From contig JABLTG010000041.1 of NCBI GenBank assembly GCA_016618085.1, positions 52,951 through 116,950 of the forward strand: a DNA stretch of 64,000 nucleotides. Direction: 5' to 3'. Below are positions 1 to 12,157 of the stretch, piece after piece (positions within the stretch are counted from its first letter, which is position 1; every line of letters begins with the position of its first letter). The stretch comes from Neovahlkampfia damariscottae. Lineage: Eukaryota > Heterolobosea > Selenaionea > Neovahlkampfiida > Neovahlkampfiidae. Both the position numbers and the translations under genes were made by a program. The notes below the pieces were generated by a model. It did not search any database. It had not been told where the DNA came from and worked only from the letters and a program-made list of their open reading frames with translations.

Positions 1-246
1 TTCAGCTTCTAATTTTTTTTTTGTTTTTAGTTTTTCATTTTTTAGTAAATTTCTGACGTCAGCAACATAGTGGTTTGATAATTCTAAAGGGTTTATATTT
101 TTTTCATTTGGAATCATCCTTGGTAGTTTTTTGTTTTCTGTTTCTTTGTATTCAGGTTGGAATTTCATTTGAAATCTATCTTTTTCTTTCTTTTCTTTTC
201 TCAATTCCGTCACTAAATCCCATAGTTCTGTTGTTTGATAATTCAT
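1..246 (-). CDS. Charged coiled-coil protein, N-terminal part
   Basis: An open frame on the minus strand starts at ATG (246-244) and runs off the left edge without a stop, giving 82 residues. It opens MNYQTTELWDLVTELRKEKK and continues with alternating Lys/Glu-rich segments, including a stretch ending KNEKLKTKKKLEAE at the window edge. This is typical of a helical coiled-coil protein. I do not recognise a family. The start is chosen because GATTGGACAA, the promoter-type element seen before most genes here, lies about 8 bases upstream. The gene is divergent from the antizyme gene, leaving about 100 bp for both promoters. Real coding status is likely from codon use and promoter; function is unknown. 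Confidence 0.55.
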   Translation of the reverse strand, partial: MNYQTTELWDLVTELRKEKKEKDRFQMKFQPEYKETENKKLPRMIPNEKNINPLELSNHYVADVRNLLKNEKLKTKKKLEAE

Positions 247-345
247 CAAATTGTCCAATCAAAATTTTGAATTATTAAAAATTATATTTTTTTTTAAAAT
301 CAGAAAATAAATTGTCCAGAACTTCGATTTTGTTTTTATTTGTAG

Positions 346-1076
346 ATGGATCCTCCAATCAGATTCTCCAACCAATCATCTTTATCTTTTATCTCAACGT
401 GAACAACTTTCCGAACTCATGGAGACTTCATTTGTTTCATACACAAAATCTGTGAACTGTCACAGTTACAATAACTTAGATCCAAACTCACAAGTTAGAG
501 AAAGGATTTCATTTTATATCAGTCCTTTATCAAGGTGTGTGAAACATGAGTGGTTGGGGTAACACTGGTAAAAATTTAAAGGATTTAGGGTACTTATGGA
601 GGTAAATAAACATCAAAAATTCATTTTTTAGACCCAATGAAACGTTGTTTCAAAATATCCATAACAACATAAGTTTTTTTGAAAATTCTGCTTTTATAAA
701 GAGCTCTATTGGAGAAAAACTTGTGGAAAAAGATTCTTTCATTGTTTTTTATGATGTTCTTTGTGATTCAAATCATTTATTATGTCGTCATATTGCTATA
801 ATCAACCCATCAACAAAACAAATTTTTATGGAAGAACCGGTAAATATATCAAAAGAATCACTTGTCAATCTATTAGATATACTGTATTCAATGGAATATG
901 AAACATGTTATGTTCTAATTGAAAAAAAAAATCACAGTAAGAACAATCAAAATTTAATTTTTTTTTTTTTTTTAGAACCGGAAAAATTAAGAACACTGAT
1001 GTCTCAAGGATTTTCAATTGTTCATCCAAATGTCAAAAAAGTACCAAATTACATAGTAATGGGTTTGGAATTATAA
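346..1076 (+). CDS. OAZ: Ornithine decarboxylase antizyme, probable +1 frameshift gene
   Basis: The C-terminal part carries the antizyme signature: an SKES box followed by LL, then LRTLMSQGFSIVHP, a VP pair and a final Met-containing strand (IVMGLEL). Antizymes bind and inactivate ornithine decarboxylase and send it to the proteasome when polyamines are high. The proposed gene has ORF1 at 346-402 (18 codons, stop TGA in the context ACG TGA). It then has ORF2 in the +1 frame from 401, an intron 535-631 that restores exactly the phase of the antizyme domain, and an intron 937-975 (39 nt). The product would be about 197 residues, a normal size. The intron 535-631 is longer and less AT-rich than its neighbours. 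An alternative start at ATG 546 with an intron 602-631 is also open and gives a shorter N-terminus without frameshifting. The antizyme domain is confident; the frameshift model is an inference. Confidence 0.72.
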
Positions 1077-1177
1077 AGTATTTTAAAATAAAATAAAAGA
1101 ATTTTTTTTAATCAATTCGAATTTTTCTGAACACTTAGAACTTTCCTCTCAATTTTTTTTTTGAATGACAATTCTAA

Positions 1178-2723
1178 ATGTCGGTTGATTGGAAGGTTGA
1201 GTTGATTGGTTCATTTCATTCAATGGAAGAAGTTGATCCAATTTATGAAGAAGAAGTCGTTAATGTCGAATCTGTAAAAAAATTAGAAGACGAAGAAGCA
1301 GAAAAAGATCAAAATCCTTCTTCTATCAGAAATATTATAGCTTTTGCAATTTTGGGTTTGTTGAATAATTTCTATTATGTCGTTTTTCTTTCAGCCGCTG
1401 AAGACTTATCAAAAGAATGTACTGGGTGTATATTATTAGCAAATATTATACCAAGTTTAGCGGTTGGTCTAGTTGCTCCATTTTTCATGCATTTCATGTA
1501 AAGAACGACTAAAATTCAGATCTTATTTTTTATTTAGTCCTTATGATATTAGAATTGGTTTCTGTTGTCTTTTTTCCATCATGTCTATTCAAGTTTCTTT
1601 TTAATTTTTTTTTTACTTTTACAGTTTGTGGCTTGGTTTGATTCTTTCTGGTTGAAATTAGTTGGTATTGTATTAGCTGCCATAGCAACCGGTTTTGGTG
1701 AGATTGTCTTTTTGGCTATGGTTTCTTTTTACAACAAGTAAAAATTTAAAATATTTAAAAATTTCGAAAGAGATGTAATGTCAGGATGGGGTATTGGAAC
1801 AGGTGGTGCTGGTATTTTTGGATCATTAGCTTATCTAGCATTGAAAGGATGGTTAGGATTAACTCAATTTTGGACATTACAAGTGATAAGTCCACTTCCA
1901 TTAATTTTATTTGGAACAACACTTTTTGGATTGACTGGAGAACATCATGCTGCAGGTTATTTCCGTATAACTAAATTCGAAAAAAAAACAAAAGAAATTG
2001 TTGAAACTGAAGAAGAAAAACCAAAAAAAAAATTTGGTTTTCTTCAACAACTCATTCATCTCAAAGTCTGAAATAATTTTCTTTAACTTTTAAACAGAAT
2101 TTAATTCCATATATGGCACCTTTATTTTTAGTGTATATTGCAGAATATTTAATTAACTCAGGTGTATTAGCAGCTTTGAAATTTCCAAATGCACCAAAAG
2201 CAATCCATGAAGATATCCAATATGTTTATTATCAATTTTTGTATCAAATTGGTGTATTTATCAGTAGATCTTCAATTAGTTTCATAAGATTAGAAAGTAA
2301 TTTTGACTTGAAATTTATTCTTTTTTGTAGATATTTGGTTACAATCTATTATTCAATGTTGCATTTTTGTTTATTTATTCTTTGATGCTTTATTTAGAAT
2401 TACACCAAATATTGGTATAATTTTTGCGATTATTTTATTTGAAGGACTTTTAGGAGGTTCAACTTATGTTAATGCTTATTATCGAATTACACAAGAAATT
2501 GAAGAAGAAAAGAGAGAATATTCCATGAGTATGACTTCATTAGCATGTACTGTCGGTATTTCAATGGGTAAAAGAAAACATAATATTAAACTTTTTAGCT
2601 GGAGTTCTTTCGATTCCATTGTTGCCTTTTCTCAGAGAACATCAAGTTAGATTTCACAAATAACATTTAAATAAATTTTTACTACTTTAGGATCCTGAAT
2701 GTCAACTTTCACAAAAACTCTGA
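1178..2723 (+). CDS. CLN3: CLN3/battenin lysosomal membrane protein
   Basis: Eight exons join into about 432 residues, close to the roughly 438 of animal CLN3. After an acidic N-terminus the first membrane segment reads IRNIIAFAILGLLNNFYYVV followed by LSAAEDL, the hallmark start of the family. Further matches are LANIIPSLAVGL, SGWGIGTGGAGIFGSLAY, YQ-GVFISRSS and EGLLGGSTYVNAYY. Introns are 1498-1537, 1593-1624, 1738-1770, 2066-2097, 2297-2330, 2568-2598 and 2646-2690 (31-45 nt, all gt...ag). CLN3 is a polytopic lysosome/endosome membrane protein of the MFS-like fold, implicated in export of glycerophosphodiesters and pH homeostasis. A Lys/Glu-rich insertion (about residues 236-256) replaces a variable cytosolic loop. 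The family call is secure. Confidence 0.93.
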
Positions 2724-2794
2724 ATACCTTCATAACTCTCCAGCATTTAAGTTCAAAAAAAGGAAAATAATTATAATTTAATTAAATTATATCT

Positions 2795-5592
2795 TTATTC
2801 AACATACAATTCAGTATCAATTTTTACATCTTCAAAATTGATTTTTTCATTTTTCAAAATAAAATTTAATTTTCTTTTCATTTTCATTGCTTGTTTATTT
2901 TTTGATTTACAATTTATCACAGAGTTATTTGAATAATACTTTTCAAATCTAATATTCTTAAATACAAATTCGAAAAATTCAAATTCAAGTTTTCTTGAGA
3001 ATAAGGTGACAAGGAAAATTCTCAATTTCACTAAACATAATGTTTTGTAATTAGAATTTTGTAAATGTTCAAGACGAACTTTAATATCAACTCTATTGTA
3101 AATTTCCATCAATTCTTCATTTGTTTGATAATTCACATCTTCTTCATCCGAATTAACAGTTTCATTCAAAACAAATTTCACAACCTCCCAAGGTTTAAAA
3201 GAATCAGTTTCCAATTCAAAATAAAAAATCCATTCCATTAAAGGAAGAAGATGAGTTTCAAAAGATTCTTGAATCAATTTAGTATCCAATGCATCTTCTT
3301 CAAAAATATCCAACTTTTAAAAAATATTAAAAATTGAAATCAAAATTCTTACTAATCTATCATAAATATCTTCAAATTTTTCAATAATCTCCGACTCATT
3401 CATCCCAAAAGTATTCAATTTTTCCTTTTTGATGATTGTATCTTCATTGATTTGTTCAACTTCTTCTGGTGATTCAGCAACAACATTTTCAATTTCTAAT
3501 TCTTGATTCATTTCAACTTGATCCAATTCTTCATATTTCTTGAATTGTTCATTTGGACATTTTCTTTTCAATTCAAGTGACAAATATTCAATGATATCAT
3601 TAAATGTTGAAACATCTTCAATCTCTAAATCAATATTATAAATATCATATTCATAATTCTCTTCATCATAATGTTTTTTGAAATCATTAAATCTAATTAA
3701 CAAATTAACAAGTTTAAAACCACTTTTAGTTGAATATAAATCAATCCAAAAATGTAAAATAAAAAGAAAAATTGATTTGAAATTTGGATAATTTCTACTA
3801 ATTTCATTGACTAAATTAATTCTTTGATTTTGTAATCCTTCAAGAAGTGTTATATTTTCTTGTTTGTATCCAAGTGATTTTGAATCATTAACTTGATTTT
3901 CTAAAATGACTAAAATATTATTTTTGAATTTGAATTCTTGATCTAATTCATCAATTGTTTCTTGTGCTTTTTTTAATAATTCTTTCAAATCATCCTTGTA
4001 TTCATCACATAAATTGATAAATTTCTTAATCAAATTTCTGTTTCTTTTTTCTAAATAGAATTTCAAATTACCCTCTAATTCCATTCTTCTATTCAATTTT
4101 TTCATCATCATTTTAGTTTCTTCATGAAATTTATTTGCTCCCCTATGAATTGAGTTACTAACTTTCCTGACATCTTTGACATGATCAATATGAACTTTCA
4201 ATTGTTTCTCAATGATTTCAATGTGATTTTTATCATAACCTTCTTTTTTCATTTTCTCATAGGTATAATTTGTATAATCTTTGAAATCTTTGACCATTTT
4301 ATTTTTAATAGTGGTTGAATCCAAAATTTGAAAAATGAAAATTTTGAAATATTGAATATCTTCTGTACTATTCATTTTCAATTGAATACGATCTCTTTTA
4401 GTATCCAAAAGAACATCTGTAGAGTATAACATGAATTTAAATGTATTTTTGTATTCAATTTCATTTTCTTTAAATAAAATTTTGGCATCTAATTTCCCAG
4501 TTGTATAAATCTTGATTTGATAAAAACCAGTTTCAAAATCAGAAAGTAGCATTGAAATTTTATATTCTTCATTCTTCTTGGATAAGATAATTTCTTGATT
4601 ATAAACAATTTCACATTGTTGATCAATGGTAAAAATGATTTTTTGTTCATTTTTTTGATCTTTCTGTTTTAAGACATCTTCAAACATTAAATCTTCTTGA
4701 GATCGAATATAATTAATTGATATTTTTAATAAAAACTCATTTTGTTGTTGATAGTTTCCAATGACTTTAAATATTTTGTCTAAAGATGTTTCATCATTTG
4801 ACCATGTGATTTTTTTATCTATTAATGTGCATTCAAAAATATCATCAGATTTGATTTCAAAGAGTTCAATTATCACTTCTATTGGTGTTGTTTTATCTTC
4901 TTCTCTTTGCAATTTCATCAAATGCTCTTTTTAAAAAAATGTTAATTTTTAAAGTTGTTTTTACTTCCTGTTGGCAGATATGAATAGAAAATCAATCCAT
5001 CAGAATATAAATATCCTTCATTTTTATCTACATTGACTTTATTTGCCAAATTTAATTTCTGTAAAGAATCAAAAGTTTGCAGATGAAATTGTTTTCTTTT
5101 CAGAAAAGTTTCATAATTCATTGGCTCTGAGACATCATCTGTGAAGCTTTCAATATGTTTTGACATGTTTTGTAAATTTGAAAGTGCTCCTGAAAAAAGT
5201 AAGTCCTCTTCAGAAATTTCCATCTCTACAGCATTTTTGGGTGATTTAGGTGATACTAAAGGACTTGGAGTTCTTGAAATTTGATCTTTTGTGACGGATG
5301 CTGTACCTAAAACAGTTCCTGCTCGAGTTTTTTTTCCTTCTTTTTTTCCACCTAAGGTTAGCGAAAAACTTTCACGAATTTTAGCCATTCTGTCTTTTTT
5401 TTCTGGTACTACGTTTATAGTTGGCGAGCTCAAAGGAATCTTTCTTGGGTCTCTAATCGTGGACTCAGACCTGCTTTTATTTGAATCTTTTTTGATAGTC
5501 TCTTCCGACTCTCGCTGGATGCCCATCACTGTATTTGTTCTAATAGCTCTTTTATCCTCATTTTTTTTATTGAATATTTTTTTCAAAAACAT
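2795..5592 (-). CDS. Large cytoplasmic protein of unknown function
   Basis: Three exons in one frame chain give about 900 residues. The first exon (from 5592) is Ser/Lys/Arg-rich and low complexity, with basic patches and several SP/TP sites (TPSPLVSPKSPKN), suggesting phosphorylation. After a 38-nt intron (4935-4972) a beta-rich segment leads into a long helical region with many Lys/Glu heptad-like stretches (about residues 400-560). After a second 38-nt intron (3314-3351) comes a Glu/Asp-rich C-terminal part. Start is the ATG at 5592; ATTGGTCAAT lies 34 bases upstream. It sits downstream of a RhoGAP gene on the same strand, but no shared pathway can be claimed. I recognise no catalytic motif. 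Confidence 0.75.
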
Positions 5593-5625
5593 CAAAGCAC
5601 TTGTCGTTTTGTTGGAAAGTTAAAA

Positions 5626-5635
5626 ATTGACCAAT
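5626..5635 (-). promoter_or_regulatory. CCAAT-type promoter element
   Basis: A perfect ATTGGTCAAT on the minus strand ends 34 bases before the ATG of the unknown protein at 5592. It lies in a 91-bp gap that follows the RhoGAP stop codon, so it can only serve the downstream gene. Confidence 0.6.
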
Positions 5636-5683
5636 AAAATTGAACTAGAAGCACCAAAAAATATTACTCTTTTTATCGAAATT

Positions 5684-6670
5684 TTATTTTTTCTCTATTT
5701 GATGAACAAATGAAGTTGTATGTTTTCTTCTTTGTCTTCTATTTTTTTGAACTTGAGAAATAAAATCGTCAGTCTCCAAATCTTTGACTTCAAATGAAGA
5801 AGAGCGTAATGGTTGTTTATCGTCTAATATATCCAAAGAAGTAGGAACTTTATGTATTCGTACTTTTTGAATTGGTTTAGTTTCGAATAATAATTTATAT
5901 TCTTCAATAAAAATAGTCATGATGATTCTAATATCTTTTAAAACTTTCATACTCATTTGAGATCTTTTTTGAGCTTCTTTTTGTACCGCCATAATTTCTT
6001 CCATTGAAAGATTTTGATCCATTGGAACGACTTCATCTTCTGGTTCTTTAATTTGTATACCTATTGGATGATTAAATTAATATATTTTTACTTGGAGCAA
6101 AAACCATTGCAAGATTTTCTGCAGACATTTTATTTTCTTCACTCATTTTTGAAACTTTTTTCAAAAAACCGCATAATAATTTTAATAACTGAAAGTTTTC
6201 TTTTGGTAATTGAAATAATAAATAATGAAGTTCCTTCAATCTTGAATTCTTATCTTGAATCCCTTTAAAAAATAATTAAAAAAAAAATTTAAAGAAAAAC
6301 TTGAAGTGAGAAGAAATTCATCATATAAACTTGTTGTGATAAGAGGTTCTCCCAATTCATTAAAGTACAGTTTTATGATAGCGGCCACTGTTGTTGGATA
6401 TTCTTTTGAACAATCATATTTTTCTTCACCATCATTTAGTTCTTGTTTAATTCTTTTGACTGATTTTGCATCACCTGGTATCCTAAAAATACCTTCCATA
6501 TCCAAATAATCTTTTTCTAAATACTCAAAAGATAATTTCAAGAAAAGTGGAATTTCTTTTGGGCAACCACGTCCAAAACAATACTGTGGTTTTTCCACCT
6601 AAAATTATAAATATTGCATTGTGCTTACTTCTTTCTTTTTGAACAGTGCCATCGTTAGAGAACGAGACAT
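5684..6670 (-). CDS. RhoGAP-domain protein
   Basis: The gene has a 14-codon first exon (6670-6629), then exons joined over introns of about 30-40 nt. The RhoGAP domain fills the first two thirds. GIFRIPG (arginine finger) is followed by the KR-rich helix and LIKLYF-ELGEPLI. After an intron come LPKENFQLLKLLCGFL and NKMSAENLAMVFAPS, the family's closing box. Such proteins stimulate GTP hydrolysis by Rho/Rac GTPases and so control actin. The C-terminal third (MDQNLSMEEIMAVQK onward) is helical and ends in an Arg/Lys-rich tail with no known domain. All residues needed for GAP activity that I can check are present. The upstream region carries TTTGTCCAATAGC. Confidence 0.9.
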
Positions 6671-6938
6671 TTTTTTTTGAGATGGTGATGCTATTGGACA
6701 AAAAAAATTCTTGTTTTTCTGAACAGAAAAATATGTAATTTTTTGTTTTTACATGAATAGATGGGTTTGTTCGTTCAAAATAGTATTTACTGTCATGTCA
6801 TTCAAAAAAAACCATCCAATCAAACAATATTATCTGAACGAAAAAGAAAAAGGTTAAAACAACAATGCTTCAACAATTCTGTCAACACTTCAATTCTAAA
6901 TTTATCTTTTAATTTTCCTCCAATCACTATTTTTCCTC

Positions 6939-7461
6939 ATGGACAAAGAACAAACTTACAAAAAACTATTAGAGGAAATTGAAAGTCTTTTGACGTATGA
7001 ATCCAACTTCATCGCAAATTTATCAAATATTTCTTCATTAATGTTCTGGACATTGAATGAAAACTTCAATAATTACATCAATTGGTTTGGGTTTTACTTA
7101 ATTGATAAAAAAAATGAAAAGCAATTAATTTTAGGTCCTTTTCATGGAAGAATTGCATGCACAAGGATTAAAGTTGGTAAAGGAGTTTGTGGAACCTGTA
7201 TCTCAGAAGAGAAAGTTATGATTGTTCCTGATGTTCATCAATTCAAAGGACACATAGCATGTGATTCAAAAAGCAACTCCGAGAGTAAAACAACTTGTTT
7301 TCTAAAATATTTTACTGATAGTTTGTGTACCTTTATATTTAAAAAAAGAACTTGTTGGCTTGATTGATGTTGACAGTGTAAATTTTGATGCTTTTGATGA
7401 AATTGATTCAACTTATTTACAAAAAGTTTCACAATTAATTTCAAAGTATTCTTCTGAATAA
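6939..7461 (+). CDS. msrC: Free methionine-(R)-sulfoxide reductase (GAF type)
   Basis: Two exons (6939-7284, 7322-7461; intron 37 nt) encode 161 residues, the usual size for fRMsr. The GAF-fold signature is complete: NWFGFYLID, LGPFHGRIACTRI, GKGVCGTC, IVPDVHQFKGHIACDS and, across the splice site, SEICVPLYLKKELVGLIDVDS. The three conserved cysteines that cycle through disulfides (in IACTRI, GVCGTC and HIACDS) are all present. The enzyme reduces free methionine-R-sulfoxide in the cytosol and protects against oxidative damage. It is found in bacteria and many unicellular eukaryotes and is missing from animals. Start: first ATG after a CTCCAATCAC element. The next gene (VPS52) converges 11 bp downstream. 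Confidence 0.94.
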
Positions 7462-7472
7462 ACAAGTTTTAT

Positions 7473-9741
7473 TTAAAAATCTTTCACATATTTTCTCATT
7501 TCGTAAATAATAAATTGAGGTGAAACAAGTGATGATCTGAATGGTGGATTTTGATAACATAATTTTACAATTTTGTGTAATTTATCATAATAGTCAACTA
7601 AAATAGACCATGAATTTTGTAAAATTTCCATTCCCATATCAAAATTTCTGAAGAATTTTATCATATTTGAGTGCATTTGTCCTAGTGATTGTTTCCAATT
7701 TTTTTCAAATGTTTTGATCAATTCCTCCAAAGAATTTGAATCAATTTTTGAAAAGTTTTGAACAATTGATTTCTTTTCATCAACAATTAATTCTGTTTGA
7801 TCAACATAAGAGATTAAATAACCAAAATAATTCTTCAATTCATCTTGAACAAATTGTTGTACAATTTCTTGAAGTTGTACTTTGAAATAAGATAAATCAG
7901 AACATTCAAGTTTATTTCTTATCAAATTCATTCTGATAATATCATAGGAATTGATTAAATAAACCATTTTCTTTGTCTTATGTGGATTTAATTCGGAAAT
8001 TGATTTTAACAATTCATCAAATGGTTTTCGAAGTAATTCCATATGTCCTTCAATATGTTTCTTCAATGTATCATCTTTATTCAACTGAACAATTGAAGTT
8101 GTCAAAATTGAATATCTTTTTGGTAAATCATTTGAATCAAATTCTGTTTTTACAAGTTTTTGTAAATTTGCTTCTTTTATTGATTGTGCATTTAAATCTA
8201 ATAGAGATTTGAATTTGGAAAACAATAACAAGGAAACTTCTTCAAAATAATCATTCAAACCTAAAACTCCTCTTTTGTTCAATGCAACTTCTAATTGGCG
8301 TAAAACTCTGATCATTATCAGAACACCTAAAATATCAAAAGATGTATTACAAAAAACATTCCAAGTTCGAACTAATGTTGATGTAATCTTTGCAAATATT
8401 TCAGTAAACAAAGTTACATCTTCAAAAAAATCTTGCAAAAATAAATATTCTCCATTTCCAATTTGTGTCAAATAAACATTCAAACTTTTAAATATAATAT
8501 CATATGTATATGTTCTTCCTTTATGTTTTGATAGTGTCTTTGGAAAAATAATTCCATATTTTGAGTCATCAGCCACTTTGTATCTATCACCTAAAAGCAT
8601 AACTTTAAAAAAGTGAGGAATTTGATATTTCAGTTTTACCATTGTGTTTGTTCTTATTTGAGAAAATAGATGTTGATTCTGCTTCAATGATTAAATCTGG
8701 TGTTTTTGCAATTTTATCTTCACATTTTAATAAATCACAACGATGTGCGTAAATATGTGAATAGTAAATATTGGATATTGAATCAACATATAAAGTACAA
8801 AGTTCTTTTGATATTTCAGGTGCATGTTTTGATAAAAATTTAAAAAAATACTTGTACTTCAATAAACCTTCTTGAATTTCTTTGACGCTTGCTTTTGGTT
8901 TTTTAAACTCCGAAAATTCTTTCATCAAAAATTTTTTTAATTTATCGATTAATGTGCTAAAAATTTTTAGTTTCCTTTTTTTTTTTTTACTTTCTCAAAT
9001 TGTCTAAATGAGGTTTCATTTGGTTGGCTGCAACTGCTGAAGTGAATTTTAATTTTTCTTGAAAATCTATTTTCTTATCCATTTCAACTAAAAATTCCAC
9101 ATACTTTTCATCCACCGGAGAGTTATATATTTTTCTATTTTTGAAACAAATTTAATTTTTGTCTTCTTACTTAATCAAATCATCTGAAATGTAAACTTGT
9201 TCAACAAAATTTGAAAGTGATTTTGATGCTCCTTTTCTATTGTTTAACTGAATGTTCATGGTGTATGATCTTTCTTGAAGTGTTTTAATTGATTCTGAAA
9301 GATTTCCAATATTAGTTTGAAAGTCATGTAAAATGCTTTCCATATTTTCTAAAATAAAATCACATTCTTGTATTTTTTCATATAAATCAGCTAATCTCTC
9401 ACTTTCTTGTAAATCTAAAAAAGTTATTCTTTTTTTTTTTTTTACAGTCTTTTATGGAGTCTTCTTCAACTTGAATTAATTCTTCTTCGATTTGTTTTGA
9501 ATGTTCTCTTATATCAATTCCTTTTTGAGTGGCATCTGAAATTAATTTATCTTGTTCAATGTAATTCAGTCCTTCTGTAGAACAAATAAAAATTTAGACC
9601 TCAATAATTCAGTTTACCATTCATTTCATCCCAATCTATTTCATCAGTGGTCATGTCTAAATCATCCACATCATACTCAAATTCTACAGGTTTTTCCTTA
9701 GTCCGAGAACTTTTGTGTTCTTCAGCATCAAACAGAGACAT
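7473..9741 (-). CDS. VPS52: VPS52, GARP/EARP tethering complex subunit
   Basis: Six exons (introns about 30-43 nt) give roughly 695 residues. The N-terminus is acidic, followed by a coiled-coil segment (LQESERLADLYEKIQECDFI). Next is the family core KLKKFLMKEF-EFKKPKAS-IQEGLLKYKYFFKFL, then the late box YTYDIIFKSLNVYL-EYLFLQDFF. VPS52 is the central subunit of the Golgi GARP and recycling EARP complexes that tether endosome-derived vesicles. The splice joining NKHN to VMLLGDRYKVADD (intron about 8606-8642) is needed to keep the frame. Start ATG 9741 has a perfect ATTGGTCAAT 22 bases upstream. Length and motif order agree with VPS52 in other protists. Confidence 0.88.
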
Positions 9742-9763
9742 GATTTCCTTGGATAAAAATTTA

Positions 9764-9773
9764 ATTGACCAAT
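9764..9773 (-). promoter_or_regulatory. CCAAT-type promoter element
   Basis: A perfect ATTGGTCAAT on the minus strand lies 22 bases before the VPS52 start codon, inside a 47-bp gap after the stop of the Kelch-BTB gene. Confidence 0.6.
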
Positions 9774-9788
9774 AAAAAACGAATTATT

Positions 9789-12025
9789 TTATTTTTTTTC
9801 AAGTTTTGATTTTAAATTCTTCACTTCATCAAGTAACTTCATTTGTACATCTTCATATTTTTCTTTGTTTTTTTGAATAATTATTTTTTGATCCTCAATC
9901 TGTTTGCGAAGAAATTTAATTTCATTCTTTTGCTTCAACTGAGACTCTACAATGATTTCAAAAAGTTCATCTTTATGAATTGAATTTACAGCCATGAAAG
10001 ATTTTTCTTTTAAATTTCCTTCAATATGATATTCAATACAATATTGTAAAATTTCAAATGCATTCTTTTCATTGACCAATTGTTCAAGTTTTCTTGCTGC
10101 GAATGTTTTTAAAATATTCAAGACAAATTTATCAGAAACTTTAATCAAATCTGTTAATGAATCTACTTTTGAAGGTAAAACAACATCTCTATTGTAAATA
10201 TAATCTAAAATTAATGAAAGTGTCTCTGCTTTAACATCATTAATAATAATTTTGTTTTGAGTTGATTCTTGAAAAGGTGATGATAACATGATTGAAAAAT
10301 ACTCTGAAAATGAAACTAAAATTGATTTATGAGCTTTGAATTCTTGATTATCTGAAGATACCAAAATGATATCATACATCAATTTTGTGTAATATAACTT
10401 GACAATATGTTTGTGAATTCTTTGTTGATGAGGAATAATTTTATATTCAATTTGTAAATTTGGTGGTTTGTTTAATGTGGAAATGGATAACAAATCAATC
10501 AAAATTTCATTTGAAATATCCTTTTGTTTCAATAATTTTTCTTTTGTTATTTTTTCTTTATTTTTATAAAAAAATAGAAAACAATGTTGCTTCAAATTTT
10601 CAATTTCCATTTCATAAGATACTTTTAACATATTGAAAATATTCTCAATTGTTACAAAATGATCAAATTCTTTTAACAATCTGAACAGTAATTCTTTCAA
10701 TAAAAATTGTTTTGTTGATGAAATTAATTTTAAATATTCAATCCAATTTGAATATTCAACATCATTTCCGTACATATAATTCAATATATTTTGAAAAACA
10801 AAACCATCAATTTTTGGAATAATAATTTTTTGAACATTTTCTCCCTTCTTTTCAATTAATTCAAGAATATATTTTGATTGTGAGACTATTGATTGATGAC
10901 ATGGAAATTCTTTTTTTCCTGCCACAATAATCAAATCATTAAATGATTTTGATTCTTTTAAACGATTCAAAATTTGTAAAATTTCTCTTTTTGAAATTAA
11001 ATTATGACAATAAACATCATTATAATATTTCCCATCAAATCCTCCAAAAATAAACATTGATCCATCTATAACATTTGCAGTATGTGATCTTCTATAACTT
11101 GGAACATTTCCAATAGAATCTACTTTATTCCATGAGTATTGTTTCAAATCAAATTGAAATAAATCATTACATTTTTTTGATGAACTTTCTCCACTAAAAA
11201 TATACATTGAATCATTATATAAAACAGCTCTATAAAATCTTAGAAATTGAGTCATTCATACGTGTGTTTATTTCTCTTTGATGGAATTTCGTCTCCTGTA
11301 TTTTTTATATTCTTCCACATTTTTTTTTTAAAATCAAAGAATGAAATATCAGATGTTTTGTTCAAAGTATTTCCAACACAACCAGCAAAAACAAACATTT
11401 TATCTTGATATACTATCGCTGTATGTTTATATCTTCTGTTTGGTAAATCACTAAAAACGTCAATGTATGACCAAACATTTGTTTCAAGGTTTAAAGAAAA
11501 AATCTATGAATTTTTTTTTTTTGAGATATTATTTGATTTACTTCATTACAACAACTTCCATCCCATCCTCCAAAAGTATACATTGCTAATTTTTAATTTA
11601 CACAATTCTTACAATTTTCAAAAACTACTGAAGTGGATTCTTCTCGATTTGAAGGTGGCGTTCCTGAGGTCACTAATTTCTTCCAAGTATTTAATTTACA
11701 ATCATAGACATGAACATCATTACAACGCCCTCCGTCATAACCTGTTATAAAGATTTTTAATTTTAATTTTCGTACCTCCAAAAATGTACATGTTATTTTT
11801 ATGTATGACAGCTGTATGGTTTTCTCTTGGTGAAGGAAGTGTTCCTTTTGGCTCCAATAAACTCCAATGTAATTTTTTTGTATCAAAACTGTACAGGTCG
11901 TTATTTAATTGACCTGAAGAACCTCCAAATAGTAAAAGAAATTCATTATAAACAACACATGTATGTTTACAGCGTTTTGATGGAATTGAGCCAGTGGGTT
12001 TCAACAACGACCAATTTTCTTCCAT
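9789..12025 (-). CDS. Kelch-repeat protein with two BTB domains (LZTR1 layout)
   Basis: Five exons give about 700 residues. The first half has roughly six Kelch blades recognisable by repeated R-HT/SA, MYIFGG and W lines (NNMYIFGGYDGG, MYTFGGWDGSC, KMFVFAGC, SMYIFSGESS, SMFIFGGFDGKY). Two BTB/POZ domains follow, each opening with a D-I/I-V strand: SFNDLIIVAGKKEFPCHQSI and YDIILVSSDNQEFKAHKSIL. BACK-like helical stretches and a final coiled coil come after. N-terminal Kelch plus two BTB-BACK units is the layout of LZTR1, a cullin-3 adaptor that ubiquitinates RAS-family GTPases. Many protists have expanded Kelch/BTB proteins, so true orthology is unproven. Introns are 27-38 nt. TTTGTCCAATG precedes the start. 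Confidence 0.85.
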
Positions 12026-12157
12026 TCAACAAAATTATTTCATTGGACAAAGAAAAAAATGTGAAAATACTTATAAAAAAAAGTTTTTCAATAAGAAGAA
12101 TAAATTATTCTTGCTTTTAACTTCTGGTACATTTGATTGGATAACGATTTTTTGTTG

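Noticed and set aside
6761-6982. Plus-strand open frame beginning MGLFVQNSIYCHVIQKK
   Set aside because: It overlaps the start of the fRMsr gene in another frame, has no promoter element and its composition is not protein-like.
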